NCBI GenBank assembly: GCA_964636345.1
Contig: CAZWRL010000002.1
Location: 1-52,880 of the forward strand
From: JBBTXJ01 sp964636345
Lineage (GTDB): Bacteria; Patescibacteriota; Patescibacteriia; Magasanikbacterales; JBBTXJ01
Direction: 5' to 3'
DNA: 52,880 nucleotides
Notes under the pieces: generated by a model
What the model saw: only the letters and a program-made list of their open reading frames with translations
What the model was told of the DNA's origin: nothing
The model's database searches: none
Shown: positions 1 to 8,044 of the stretch, in pieces
Layout: each line of letters begins with the position of its first letter
How positions within the stretch are numbered: the stretch's first letter is position 1
Position numbers and translations under genes: made by a program

Positions 1-204
1 AGTTTGGGGCGCGAGACCACCAAGCGCGATATTGATTATGTGATGAACATATTGCCGGCCGTGGTGGAACGATTGCGCGAGATTTCGCCGGTCAATTTGC
101 AATTGGATGAACAGGGGAGGCCGAAAGAAGATGAGCGAAAGCCGGTATTTGCCGCGGCGTTTGTTGGTGACGGCATGCCGCATTGGATGAGTAGGAAGCC
201 GTAA
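1..204 (+). CDS. iscS: Cysteine desulfurase, C-terminal fragment
   Basis: The reading frame is open from the first base, so the gene starts upstream of the window. The visible 67 residues begin SLGRETTKRDIDYV and continue to ERLREISP, which matches the end of IscS/NifS-type PLP-dependent cysteine desulfurases (small domain, after the catalytic loop). These enzymes take sulfur from cysteine and hand it to the IscU scaffold, and an IscU-type gene follows 47 bp downstream. The catalytic Cys and PLP Lys lie outside the window, so IscS versus NifS type cannot be separated here. Confidence 0.85.
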   Translation, partial: SLGRETTKRDIDYVMNILPAVVERLREISPVNLQLDEQGRPKEDERKPVFAAAFVGDGMPHWMSRKP

Positions 205-251
205 AGCCATAGAGCTATAAAGCATTAAAGCCGTTAGTTATTTTAACTCCT

Positions 252-2066
252 ATGCCAAATCTTGTTGCAAAAAAACAAGGGAATGATGTGGTGAATGAAA
301 AAACCGGACAATCGTGGGTGTATTCGGCCATTGTGAAAGATCACTTTTTCCATCCGCGGAATTTACTGTTGGAAGAACCCGCAGAAGATGCGTTTGACGC
401 ACGCGGAACCGTGGGTAGCCCCGCATGTATTGTTCCTAAAACATTGGTGGACGGCCGTGAAGAAACAAGGGCAATCTCCGAAGCAATGATTGGCCAAGAA
501 GTTTACACCCATGACGGCCACTGCCAGGCGGTAACAAAAATTTATCGTCCGCAATATAAAAAACAATTGGTAACACTCAAAAATCAACTTGGCCAACTCA
601 CCGCAACCGCCGATCATTTGATTTACGGCCTTGTATTACCGCGAAGCGCCTCTTACTTCATGAAAACGTCAGCTAAAAAAAGAGTACCTCCCGCGTGGCA
701 TCATGCATCGGAATATAAAAAAGGTGATATCACCATGTATCCGTTACAAAAAGAAATGACGGAAGAGACGGAAATAGCCCTTCCGAAGTGTGTAAGGAAC
801 GCATGGGATTTTAGAAGCAAATCGTTACCACAGAAATTAGTACTTACTGCAGAAACTCTTGAATTATTTGGCTATTTTGTCGCGGAGGGGCATACCAAAG
901 AAGACGGAAGCGAGGTTGGTTTTACTTTTGCACAGCATGAAGGGCACTACGTGAAACGCGTACAAAAATTAATGGAAAAGTACTTTGGGATTCAAGTGTC
1001 TTATAAAGAAAGACCTTTGAATCATCGTGTTGATGTCATTGCATATAATGTTCACCTTGCTCGCCTATTTAAAACATGGTTTGGTAGGTGTGCGCAAGAA
1101 AAACAGGCGCCAGCATTTTTAATGAATCTTACTCCTGTTATTCAGGCGGGATTTATTAGGGGTGTCTGGCGTGGCGATGGTTGTGTTAACTTAAAACGCG
1201 CGTATCCTCGTGCGGAGTTTGCGACGACGTCATACAAATTATCGCAACAACTGCGCCGTCTTCTCTTACGACAAGGCATCATACCCTCTGTGTATCAAGA
1301 AAAAGAAAAGACGGTAAAGGGTGTACATCATGAAAAATCATACCGACTTCACGTGGGCGACACGACTTCGCTTGCAAAATTATGTAAATTGTTGGGTATG
1401 CCTTTCGTAAAACGAACCGGTCGAAAATCTACGCAGGAAGTTTGGATGGATGAACATTACGTTTATCTACCGGTACGAGAGGTCAATGAAACGGCGTGGA
1501 AGAGCGAACGATTATACAATTTTGAAATTGCAAATGCTCATACGTATACTACTGATGCCTTTTTGGTGCATAATTGTGGAGACGTTATGGACGTATGGAT
1601 TAAAGTTGAACCCAAAACTGAACGCCTCGTTGATTTTAAATGGAAAACTTTTGGGTGTGGTTCCGCTATTTCTGCGACATCAATGTTTTCTGTGATGCTC
1701 ATGGAAAATGGCGGCGCAACGCTGGAAGATGCGCTGAAAGTAAGGCCGCAACACATTATGGAGCGTTTAGGCGGATTGCCTAATCGGAAAATTCATTGTT
1801 CGGTGTTGGTAGATAAAGCGTTTCGCAAAGCCGTCAACACATATTTTCGCAACACGGGGCAGTATGGCCGTATTATCAATGAAACCGGCCGTGTGGTTGA
1901 CGAAAAATTAAACATCACTGACCACGATATTGAAGAGGCGGTTTTAGAAGGCGCGACCACGCTTGAGGAAGTGCAGAAAAAATTAAAAGTTGGCGTCGGC
2001 TCGCCCGAGGCGATTCCGGATATTGAACAGTTAATCAGATTTTATAGCGAGAAATATTATGGGTAA
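252..2066 (+). CDS. iscU: IscU/NifU-type iron-sulfur scaffold with an in-frame intein
   Basis: The 604-residue precursor has three parts. Residues 1-58 and 442-604 are the host protein; 59-441 is an intein (separate entry). Joined, the exteins give a 221-residue scaffold with the IscU signatures GSPA-CGDVM, FGCGSA and KIHCSV. The three cluster-ligand cysteines are C442, C469 and C516 of the precursor, and the assisting Asp of CGD is present. After the IscU domain comes an extension of about 70 residues (near 536-604) whose pattern follows the Bfd-like domain of NifU (ITDHDIEEAVLEGATTLEEV...VGVGSPEAIPDIEQL), but all four cluster cysteines of that domain are missing. The protein would assemble Fe-S clusters on sulfur from the upstream desulfurase. 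The start has no Shine-Dalgarno sequence; the 3' end overlaps the next gene by 8 bp. Confidence 0.93.
   Translation: MPNLVAKKQGNDVVNEKTGQSWVYSAIVKDHFFHPRNLLLEEPAEDAFDARGTVGSPACIVPKTLVDGREETRAISEAMIGQEVYTHDGHCQAVTKIYRPQYKKQLVTLKNQLGQLTATADHLIYGLVLPRSASYFMKTSAKKRVPPAWHHASEYKKGDITMYPLQKEMTEETEIALPKCVRNAWDFRSKSLPQKLVLTAETLELFGYFVAEGHTKEDGSEVGFTFAQHEGHYVKRVQKLMEKYFGIQVSYKERPLNHRVDVIAYNVHLARLFKTWFGRCAQEKQAPAFLMNLTPVIQAGFIRGVWRGDGCVNLKRAYPRAEFATTSYKLSQQLRRLLLRQGIIPSVYQEKEKTVKGVHHEKSYRLHVGDTTSLAKLCKLLGMPFVKRTGRKSTQEVWMDEHYVYLPVREVNETAWKSERLYNFEIANAHTYTTDAFLVHNCGDVMDVWIKVEPKTERLVDFKWKTFGCGSAISATSMFSVMLMENGGATLEDALKVRPQHIMERLGGLPNRKIHCSVLVDKAFRKAVNTYFRNTGQYGRIINETGRVVDEKLNITDHDIEEAVLEGATTLEEVQKKLKVGVGSPEAIPDIEQLIRFYSEKYYG
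426..1574 (+). mobile_element. Intein with LAGLIDADG homing endonuclease in iscU
   Basis: This encodes precursor residues 59-441 (383 aa). Splicing motifs are all visible: block A starts at Cys59 (CIVPKTLVDG), block B is T119-A-D-H122, block F is near 423-435 (YNFEIANAHTYTTD), and block G is Val-His440-Asn441 followed by Cys442 as the +1 nucleophile. Two LAGLIDADG helices are seen at 205-213 (LFGYFVAEG) and 301-310 (FIRGVWRGDG), so the homing nuclease looks intact, with its acidic residues E212 and D309. The +1 Cys is the first cluster ligand of IscU, so the protein cannot bind a cluster normally until splicing is complete. Base composition is more AT-rich than the exteins, as expected for a mobile insert. 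Confidence 0.92.
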
Positions 2067-2409
2067 ATGCAACAATTGCCATTGTTCCGGTGAAAAGGAT
2101 CATATTCAAGTGTGCGAATCCAAAACCTGCGGACCCAAGTGGAGTAGAGATATTATGAGCGAGCTTGAACGTTCTTTGGGTTTAAAAGCGGGCGAAGAAA
2201 ACAATACCGCGCGTTTGGAATACCGCGGTTGCCTGGGGTACTGCGAGGAAGCAAACAACGTGGCGGTGAATGGCAATATTCTGTCCAGCGTGATACCATC
2301 AGAGGCGGTGGCGCGTGTTGAAGAAGCGCGCAAACTCCCGCCGGGGGATTACACTAAGGGCGAGTTTAAAAATCTTAATTTGGACGATGACGCGTTTCTT
2401 GGCCTCTAG
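2059..2409 (+). CDS. Thioredoxin-like [2Fe-2S] ferredoxin
   Basis: 116 residues. The core follows the thioredoxin-like ferredoxin family (related to NuoE and the Azotobacter Shethna I type): a first ligand pair C19-x4-C24 in VCESKTCGPKWS, a long helix, then a second pair C57-x3-C61 in YRGCLGYCEEANN. Three more cysteines (C4, C7, C9) form an extra N-terminal CxxCxC patch. The family carries electrons for redox enzymes or Fe-S assembly. The gene overlaps the end of the scaffold gene by 8 bp and precedes another ferredoxin, so a role as electron donor in cluster assembly is likely. The exact partner cannot be read from sequence. Confidence 0.8.
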   Translation: MGKCNNCHCSGEKDHIQVCESKTCGPKWSRDIMSELERSLGLKAGEENNTARLEYRGCLGYCEEANNVAVNGNILSSVIPSEAVARVEEARKLPPGDYTKGEFKNLNLDDDAFLGL

Positions 2410-2417
2410 TATAGTAT

Positions 2418-2699
2418 ATGCCCGATGTAAAACGAGAAAACAATCAAGATATAGGTCTTCGTAAAAAGGGAAAATATAGAAAAGTTGTTATAGACCGCGA
2501 TACGTGCATCGGCGCGGCAAGTTGCGTTGCAGTTGGACCGGGTTCGTTTCAGCTTGACGCGGAAAACAAGGCGTATCTGGTAGATCCGGAAAAATACGAT
2601 GACGCAACATTGCTCCTCGCGGCGCAATCATGTCCCGTGAACGCCATTTCCGTGTTTGATGAAGAAGGAAATCAAATTTGGCCGCCGAAACAACCATAA
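2418..2699 (+). CDS. Small single-cluster ferredoxin, probably [3Fe-4S] type
   Basis: 93 residues with only three cysteines, C30, C36 and C72, arranged as C-I-G-A-A-S-C and later S-C-P-V-N-A-I. In ordinary [4Fe-4S] ferredoxins the second ligand would be a Cys at position 33, here Ala. This pattern is typical of [3Fe-4S] ferredoxins such as those feeding bacterial P450s. It is the last gene of the Fe-S cluster locus, 8 bp after the thioredoxin-like ferredoxin, so it may pass electrons to the assembly machinery. The first 20 residues are basic and poorly conserved-looking. A TATAGT lies 2 nt before the ATG, too close to be a convincing promoter. Confidence 0.8.
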   Translation: MPDVKRENNQDIGLRKKGKYRKVVIDRDTCIGAASCVAVGPGSFQLDAENKAYLVDPEKYDDATLLLAAQSCPVNAISVFDEEGNQIWPPKQP

Positions 2700-2704
2700 T
2701 CACT

Positions 2705-3364
2705 ATGGCCTCGCTGTTTATTGTTGCAACGCCCATTGGTAATTTGGGGGACATCACGCTTCGGGCGCTTGAGACACTTAAAAGCGTTGATTTGATTGTT
2801 GCTGAAGACACGCGTCACACGCGGAAACTCCTCGCGCATTTCGATATTCACAAGCCCTTGCTTTCGTGCGAGGAGCATGTCACCGAAACACAGTCGCGTA
2901 AAGTACTAGCGCTTCTTGAAGAGGGAAAAAACCTCGCATTTGTTACGGACGCGGGCACACCAGCCGTGTCTGATCCGGGCGCGCGGCTCGTTGCCAAAGC
3001 CGTTGCCGCGGGGCATACTATTGTTACCGTGCCAGGAGCCTCTGCGGTGACGGCCGCGCTCTCTGTTTCCGGTTTTCCGGCAGACAATTTTGTGTTTTTT
3101 GGATTCCTGCCCCACAAAAAAGGGCGCGAAGCGTTTTTGAAAAAAGTGGCGGGCGCGAAGCGAACCGTGGTATTTTTTGAGTCAACACATCGCATCGGTA
3201 AATTATTGGAAGAATTAGAACAGTTAGTGCCACAGGATCGTCATCTCATTATTGCGCGCGAGCTGACCAAACAGTTTGAAACGATTTACCGCGGAACCAT
3301 CAAAGATATTAAGGAACAGCTTAAAGAAACGCGTGGAGAGTTTACGATTGTCATAGCCCCATGA
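2705..3364 (+). CDS. rsmI: 16S rRNA C1402 ribose 2'-O-methyltransferase RsmI
   Basis: 219 residues of the tetrapyrrole-methylase fold. FIVATPIGNLGDIT near the N-terminus, VAEDTRHTRKLL, FVTDAGTPAVSDPG and PGASAVTAALSVSGF are the classic RsmI motifs that bind S-adenosylmethionine. The enzyme 2'-O-methylates C1402 of 16S rRNA in the decoding centre. It is about 65 residues shorter than the E. coli protein: it ends right after GEFTIVIAP and lacks the C-terminal helical extension. An ATG nine codons upstream (2678) is in frame but lies inside the ferredoxin gene; I chose the ATG giving MASLFIVATP, which matches the family. The stop overlaps the metG start (ATGA). Confidence 0.92.
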   Translation: MASLFIVATPIGNLGDITLRALETLKSVDLIVAEDTRHTRKLLAHFDIHKPLLSCEEHVTETQSRKVLALLEEGKNLAFVTDAGTPAVSDPGARLVAKAVAAGHTIVTVPGASAVTAALSVSGFPADNFVFFGFLPHKKGREAFLKKVAGAKRTVVFFESTHRIGKLLEELEQLVPQDRHLIIARELTKQFETIYRGTIKDIKEQLKETRGEFTIVIAP

Positions 3365-4818
3365 AAAAGAAAAAATTTTATCTCACAACTCCCATTTACT
3401 ATGTAAACGATGTGCCGCACATCGGCCATTCATATTCAACCATTGTCGCGGATGTGCTGGCGCGTTATTATCGTGACCAAGGAAAAGAGGTGTTCTTTTT
3501 GGCCGGAACTGATGAAAACGCGCAAAAGAATGTGGAGTCCGCCCTGAAGAGTAATCTTGAGCGCACGACTGATACCCGCACCATGGTGCGGAAATACGTG
3601 AATACCATGTCAAAAAAATGGCAAGAAACCTGGAAAAAGTTGGACATCTCAAACGATGATTTTATCCGTACTACCGAAAAACGCCACACAAAGGCAGTTG
3701 AAAAATTTTGGGCCGCTTGTCTTGCCCGCACGGACATTTATAAAGCAACGTATGATGGTTTGTATTGCATCGGCTGTGAAGGATATGTAACCGAATCAGA
3801 TTTAATAGATGGTTTGTGCCCTCACCACAAACGCAAACCGGAAAAATTAAGCGAAGAAAACTATTTTTTTCGTCTTTCACGGTATAAAAAACCGATTTTA
3901 GAACACATAAAAAAATACCCGGAGTTTGTCCAGCCGGATTCTCGCCGTCATGAGATAATCGCGTTTTTGCGCAACCACGCGAATGATTTTTCTATCTCCC
4001 GCAAAAATCTAGCATGGGGGATACCGGTGCCGGGTGATTCATCGCAAACGGTGTATGTGTGGTTTGACGCGCTCATTAATTACATCAGCGCTATCGGTTA
4101 CAACACAAATAGAAAACAATTTAAAAAGTTGTGGCCCGCGGATATTCATATCGTCGGGAAAGATATCATCAAATTTCATTGCGTCTATTGGCCGGCCATG
4201 CTGCTCTCCGCGGGCTTACCGTTGCCAAAAACCATCTTCGCGCACGGTTTCTTCACCATAGATGGACAAAAAATCAGCAAGTCATTGGGCAATGTTGTAG
4301 ACCCACTGGCTATTGTGAAAAAATACAGTAATGATACGTTGCGGTACTATTTGTTGCGTGAAATCACCTTTGGTGAAGACGGGGATTTTTCATTTGATCG
4401 TTTGCAAAAGCGCTACGAAACCGACCTTGCCAATAATTTGGGAAATTTGCTCATGCGCGTGATTACGCTTTGCGTAAAGGGACGCTCGTTGTCAACGCCG
4501 AGACGAGGAGTCACTATGGAGCTCCCAAAAAGAATGAATAGGATGTGGCGCACCTACCATAAAGCGATGCAGAATTTGGCGTTTCACACGGCGCTTGATA
4601 GTGTGTGGAATCTTATAGCGGCCGCTAATAAACGCTTAACGGATGAAAAACCGTGGGAAAATCTTGCGTCCAAAAAAAGTGAAAAATGCGTATCAGAAAT
4701 TTTAGTTGAGCTTTTTCATGTTGCGTATCTTGTTGCGCCGTTTATGCCGGAAACGTCAGAAAAAATGCTGAAACAAATTAAAACTTTGAAAACGGAGCCG
4801 CTTTTTCCGCGGCTCTAA
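3361..4818 (+). CDS. metG: Methionyl-tRNA synthetase
   Basis: 485 residues, class I synthetase charging tRNA-Met. The HIGH motif is H20-I-G-H23, and the KMSKS loop is the variant K304-ISKS. A zinc knuckle is made by C136, C139, C153 and the following histidines (CPHH). The anticodon-binding helical domain fills the C-terminal third, ending near MPETSEKMLKQIK. The dimerising tRNA-binding (EMAP-like) domain found at the end of many bacterial enzymes is absent. It begins inside the last codon region of rsmI and is followed 4 bp later by a CvpA-like gene, so it is part of a tight multi-gene transcript. Confidence 0.96.
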   Translation: MKKKKFYLTTPIYYVNDVPHIGHSYSTIVADVLARYYRDQGKEVFFLAGTDENAQKNVESALKSNLERTTDTRTMVRKYVNTMSKKWQETWKKLDISNDDFIRTTEKRHTKAVEKFWAACLARTDIYKATYDGLYCIGCEGYVTESDLIDGLCPHHKRKPEKLSEENYFFRLSRYKKPILEHIKKYPEFVQPDSRRHEIIAFLRNHANDFSISRKNLAWGIPVPGDSSQTVYVWFDALINYISAIGYNTNRKQFKKLWPADIHIVGKDIIKFHCVYWPAMLLSAGLPLPKTIFAHGFFTIDGQKISKSLGNVVDPLAIVKKYSNDTLRYYLLREITFGEDGDFSFDRLQKRYETDLANNLGNLLMRVITLCVKGRSLSTPRRGVTMELPKRMNRMWRTYHKAMQNLAFHTALDSVWNLIAAANKRLTDEKPWENLASKKSEKCVSEILVELFHVAYLVAPFMPETSEKMLKQIKTLKTEPLFPRL

Positions 4819-4822
4819 AAGT

Positions 4823-5326
4823 ATGTCCTATTTTGATGTTGTTATTGTTTGTATCCTATTCGGTTTTACGCTGTTTGGTTTGTGGGCTGGTTTGATTCAG
4901 TCCGTTGGTTCCATTGTCGGCACCATTGCCGGCGCGTATATCGCCGGACATTATTTTCAGCCAATTGCCGCGTGGGTTATCACGCGATCCGACTGGAGTG
5001 AAAATATCGCGCGCATTGTGGTGTTTTTTCTTCTCTTTGTGGTGATCACACGCGTTGTCGGTGCGATTTTTTGGTTCGCTCAAAAATTTTTGCGGCTCAT
5101 TCCATTTGGCCGTCTCGTCAATAGAATTTCTGGGGCAATTCTTGGTTTGATTGAGGGATTAATTCTACTCGGTCTGTTTGTATATCTGGTACAAAAATTT
5201 CCGCTTGGCGAAAAACTCATGCCAGCAATTAACGCGTCGCGGGTGATTGACTGGACGGAGCCGGTAGTTCGTTTCATCGTAGAAAAATTCCCATGGCTGT
5301 TTTCTAAACTGCTGCAATTGTTATGA
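4823..5326 (+). CDS. CvpA-family inner membrane protein
   Basis: 167 residues with four strongly hydrophobic segments (about 5-25, 29-45, 64-86 and 104-123). FDVVIVCILFGFTLFGLWAG at the start and the glycine-rich GSIVGTIAGAYIAG helix are the CvpA pattern. CvpA proteins are needed for colicin V export in E. coli and more broadly affect envelope stress tolerance; the molecular activity is not settled. It overlaps the following tatD by 4 bp, so the two are translationally linked. Confidence 0.8.
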   Translation: MSYFDVVIVCILFGFTLFGLWAGLIQSVGSIVGTIAGAYIAGHYFQPIAAWVITRSDWSENIARIVVFFLLFVVITRVVGAIFWFAQKFLRLIPFGRLVNRISGAILGLIEGLILLGLFVYLVQKFPLGEKLMPAINASRVIDWTEPVVRFIVEKFPWLFSKLLQLL

Positions 5327-6177
5327 GTTATTTTGATACACATTGTCATCCGCAGTTTAAAGCATTTGATAATGACCGCGACGAGGTATTGTGGCGTTGC
5401 AAGGAGCGCGATATGCGCATGATAGCGGTAGGCACGCAACGAGACACAAGTCAAGCCGCTCTTGAACTTGCACAAAAAAATCCAAAATATATTTTTGTGT
5501 CCGTGGGACTGCATCCCGTGCATCTGCATCCGCGTTTTGTTGATGAACAAGAGGGGGCGTTTAAAAGCAGAGAAGAAAATTTTGATGTTGATTATTATCG
5601 CACACTCGCCCGCGCGCCTGAAGTAGTGGCAATAGGGGAGACCGGCTTGGATTTTTATCACTTGCCAAACGATGTGTCGCGCGATGTCGTTATCAAAAAA
5701 CAGCACGAAGTTTTTTTAGCGCATATCGCGCTCGCGCAAGAAATGCAAAAACCACTGATTATTCATTGTCGTGAGGCATATCGTGAACTTGCGGATGTAA
5801 TAGAGCACCAGTACGGCGCTCACACCTTGCGCGGCACCGTTCACTGCTTTACCGGAAATGAAGAAGAAGCGGAACGCTTGGTCGCACTTGGATTCTACGT
5901 CGGTTTTACCGGCGTTATAACATTTCCGCCGAAAGCAAGCAACCCGGAGGCGCACGCGCGCTTACTTGAGGCGGTACGTCGCGTGCCGTTGGAACGCCTG
6001 CTGGTAGAGACCGACGCGCCGTACCTGGCGCCCGCGGCCTATCGCGGTAAGAAATGTGAGCCGTGGATGGTAGAGGAAGTGGTCAAAAAAATCGCTGAAA
6101 TAAAAGTAATTGATGCAGTAACTGTAGAGACAGCTACCGCGGAGAATGCCACGCATCTCTTTACCTCAAAACCGTAA
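5323..6177 (+). CDS. tatD: TatD-family metal-dependent deoxyribonuclease
   Basis: 284 residues, amidohydrolase-fold TIM barrel. The metal ligands H7-x-H9 are in YFDTHCHPQF, the glutamate in IGETGLDFY, further histidines in PLIIHCREA and GTVHCFTG, and the aspartate in LLVETDAPYL. TatD proteins act as 3'-5' exonucleases or AP-site processing enzymes in DNA repair. Compared with E. coli there is a longer loop near residues 68-85 (FVDEQEGAFKSREENF). Start ATG overlaps the CvpA-like gene; the next promoter begins 14 bp after the stop. Confidence 0.93.
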   Translation: MSYFDTHCHPQFKAFDNDRDEVLWRCKERDMRMIAVGTQRDTSQAALELAQKNPKYIFVSVGLHPVHLHPRFVDEQEGAFKSREENFDVDYYRTLARAPEVVAIGETGLDFYHLPNDVSRDVVIKKQHEVFLAHIALAQEMQKPLIIHCREAYRELADVIEHQYGAHTLRGTVHCFTGNEEEAERLVALGFYVGFTGVITFPPKASNPEAHARLLEAVRRVPLERLLVETDAPYLAPAAYRGKKCEPWMVEEVVKKIAEIKVIDAVTVETATAENATHLFTSKP

Positions 6178-6190
6178 AAAACTTATCCCC

Positions 6191-6219
6191 TTGAAACTTT
6201 TGTCAATACCGTCTATACT
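6191..6219 (+). promoter_or_regulatory. Sigma70 promoter of the ATP synthase operon
   Basis: TTGAAA (6191-6196), 17 bp, TATACT (6214-6219). The predicted transcription start near 6226 is only about five bases before the ATG of the first gene, so the operon mRNA would be almost leaderless. Confidence 0.75.
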
Positions 6220-6230
6220 AGGTGCGCTTT

Positions 6231-6461
6231 ATGAACGACCGCCGTTATTGGCTTTTTGGACTGCGCATAGCCGGTGATTTTGGCATAACTCTGGCACTTC
6301 CCGTTGTGATTTTGGCGTATTTTGGCAAGCGTTTAGATACTCGTTTTGATACCGCCCCATGGTTACTGATTGCTGGATTTGCATCGGCCGCTCTTACGTC
6401 AGGCATACTTATCTATCGTAAAGCAAAACGCTACGGCAAAGAGTATCAGCAGTTAAAATAA
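6231..6461 (+). CDS. AtpI/AtpZ-like ATP synthase accessory membrane protein
   Basis: 76 residues, two transmembrane helices (about 10-30 and 42-62) separated by a short basic turn, then a basic C-terminus (RKAKRYGKEYQQLK). Position as the first gene before atpB and this topology match AtpI/AtpZ, which helps assemble the c-ring and may carry divalent ions. Sequence similarity alone would be weak. A GTG three codons upstream is in frame, but it would lie before or at the predicted transcription start, so the ATG is preferred. Confidence 0.75.
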   Translation: MNDRRYWLFGLRIAGDFGITLALPVVILAYFGKRLDTRFDTAPWLLIAGFASAALTSGILIYRKAKRYGKEYQQLK

Positions 6462-6462
6462 T

Positions 6463-7248
6463 ATGGTGCTTCCCCCACTTGCGGCCGAATCACTATTTAA
6501 TCTTGGGTCACTCCCTGTCACGAACGCGATGATTAACGCGTGGGTTGCGCTTGCGTTTTTTGTAGGCATTGCCGGAACACTTCGCGCGCGAATTACGCGC
6601 ATGCCGCGTGGTTTACAAAACGTAGCTGAATGGCTCCTTGAACGTTTGCTGGAATTTTTTGACCAAGTGACGAACGATCGCGCGAAATCAGAACGCTTCT
6701 TGCCGTTTGTTGGGACGCTTTTTTTCTTCATTCTGTTTTCAAACTGGATTGGCATTTTGCCGGGGATTGGATCAATTGGCATGTGGCTCCGTGTGCATGG
6801 CGAAATAGAATTGGTTCCGCTCTTTCGTCCCGCCAACAGTGATCTCAACATGACACTTGCGATGGGCGTGCTTGCCGTGACACTCTCGCACGTTTTTGGC
6901 ATCGTTACCATTGGTTTTTTCAAACACACCGGTAAATTCATCCAACTCGGGCATATTTTTCACAGTATTAAAAAGGGGCCCATGGCAATCTTTACGGCGC
7001 TGATTGAATTTTTCGTGGGGCTTCTTGAAATTATCAGCGAAATTGCTAAAATGGTATCTCTCTCGCTTCGGTTGTTTGGGAATATTTTTGCGGGCGAGGT
7101 CTTATTGACCGTGATGGCCGGTTTGATCGCTGTGCTAGTTCCCGTGCCATTTATGGCGCTTGAATTAATTGTTGGGTTGATTCAGGCGATGGTTTTTGCT
7201 ATGCTAACTCTCGTTTATTTAACCGTGGCGACATCAGAGCCACATTAA
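6463..7248 (+). CDS. atpB: ATP synthase Fo subunit a
   Basis: 261 residues, five to six membrane helices. The essential arginine that faces the c-ring is R203 in SLSLRLFGNIFAGE, and the last helix carries ALELIVGLIQAMVFAMLTLVYL with the conserved Gln. The subunit forms the proton half-channels against the c-ring. It starts 1 bp after the preceding gene stops. The extra-membrane loop MWLRVHGEIELVPLFRPANSDLN is a normal family feature. Confidence 0.95.
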   Translation: MVLPPLAAESLFNLGSLPVTNAMINAWVALAFFVGIAGTLRARITRMPRGLQNVAEWLLERLLEFFDQVTNDRAKSERFLPFVGTLFFFILFSNWIGILPGIGSIGMWLRVHGEIELVPLFRPANSDLNMTLAMGVLAVTLSHVFGIVTIGFFKHTGKFIQLGHIFHSIKKGPMAIFTALIEFFVGLLEIISEIAKMVSLSLRLFGNIFAGEVLLTVMAGLIAVLVPVPFMALELIVGLIQAMVFAMLTLVYLTVATSEPH

Positions 7249-7258
7249 CGTATAGTGT

Positions 7259-7486
7259 ATGGGAAATCTTGATGCAGAAACAATGCGCATCATGGTCAAA
7301 GGAATGACCATGGCGCTGGGTGGCGTGGCACCGGCCATTGCCATTGGTATGCTTGTCGCAAAAGCCATGGAAGCCATCGGCCGCAATCCGGAAGCATCCG
7401 GCAAGTTGTTTGTGCCTATGTTGCTCGGCGCCGCATTTGCGGAAGCCATCGCCATTTACGCGCTCGTCGTGGTATTTACGTTGTAA
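7259..7486 (+). CDS. atpE: ATP synthase Fo subunit c
   Basis: 75 residues in two hydrophobic helices joined by the polar loop RNPEA. The ion-binding carboxylate is E62 in AAFAEAIAIYALVV. The residue after it is Ala, not the Ser/Thr of sodium-binding rings, and the first helix lacks the Gln of the Na+ signature, so proton coupling is inferred. It sits in the standard a-c-b order. Confidence 0.95.
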   Translation: MGNLDAETMRIMVKGMTMALGGVAPAIAIGMLVAKAMEAIGRNPEASGKLFVPMLLGAAFAEAIAIYALVVVFTL

Positions 7487-7492
7487 GAAGGT

Positions 7493-8044
7493 ATGCTTAT
7501 AGAGATCGTCCACGCGGCAACAGAAGCAGTGGGTGAAACCGGGGCGGCAACCGGTCCTATTGGAACCCTCGGCATTAACCTCAAACTGTTCATCGCGCAG
7601 CTCATTAACTTCGCGGTGATTCTTCTTGTGTTGTGGCGATGGGCGTATCGGCCACTTTTGCGCATTATGCATGAACGGCAAAAAACGATTGCGGAAGGGC
7701 TGGATAACGCCAAAAAAATTGAAACGCGTCTTGGAGAAACCGAGCAGGAGTATCGTACAAAAATCAACGCGGCAAAAAAAGAAGCCATTGCTATTATTGA
7801 GCAGGGGAAAACGGACGCGGCCGCGCGTGCGGCAACCATGAAAAAGAAAGCTGAAGAAGATATGCAGGCGCTTCTTGCATCCGCGCGTGCGCACATTAAC
7901 GCGGAAAAAGATGCATCCCTGCGCGCGGTGCGAGAACATGCCGCGGCGCTTATTACGGAAACGGTGCGGCGTGTGGTTTCGGAAAAAATGAGCACGAAAG
8001 AAAATGAAGAGTTTATCCGTTCCGTGTTGAAAAAAGAGGTATGA
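7493..8044 (+). CDS. atpF: ATP synthase Fo subunit b
   Basis: 183 residues: a membrane helix (about 30-50, LFIAQLINFAVILLVLWRWAY), then a long, charged coiled coil rich in Ala, Glu and Lys that forms the peripheral stalk. A stretch of about 25 residues precedes the membrane anchor, longer than usual. It overlaps the delta-subunit gene by 4 bp. Confidence 0.93.
   Translation: MLIEIVHAATEAVGETGAATGPIGTLGINLKLFIAQLINFAVILLVLWRWAYRPLLRIMHERQKTIAEGLDNAKKIETRLGETEQEYRTKINAAKKEAIAIIEQGKTDAAARAATMKKKAEEDMQALLASARAHINAEKDASLRAVREHAAALITETVRRVVSEKMSTKENEEFIRSVLKKEV

Noticed and set aside
7251..7256. TATAGT just before atpE as an internal promoter
   Set aside because: It ends 2 nt before the ATG, so initiation would fall inside the coding sequence, and no -35 is present. 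The same holds for TATAGT at 2410-2415.
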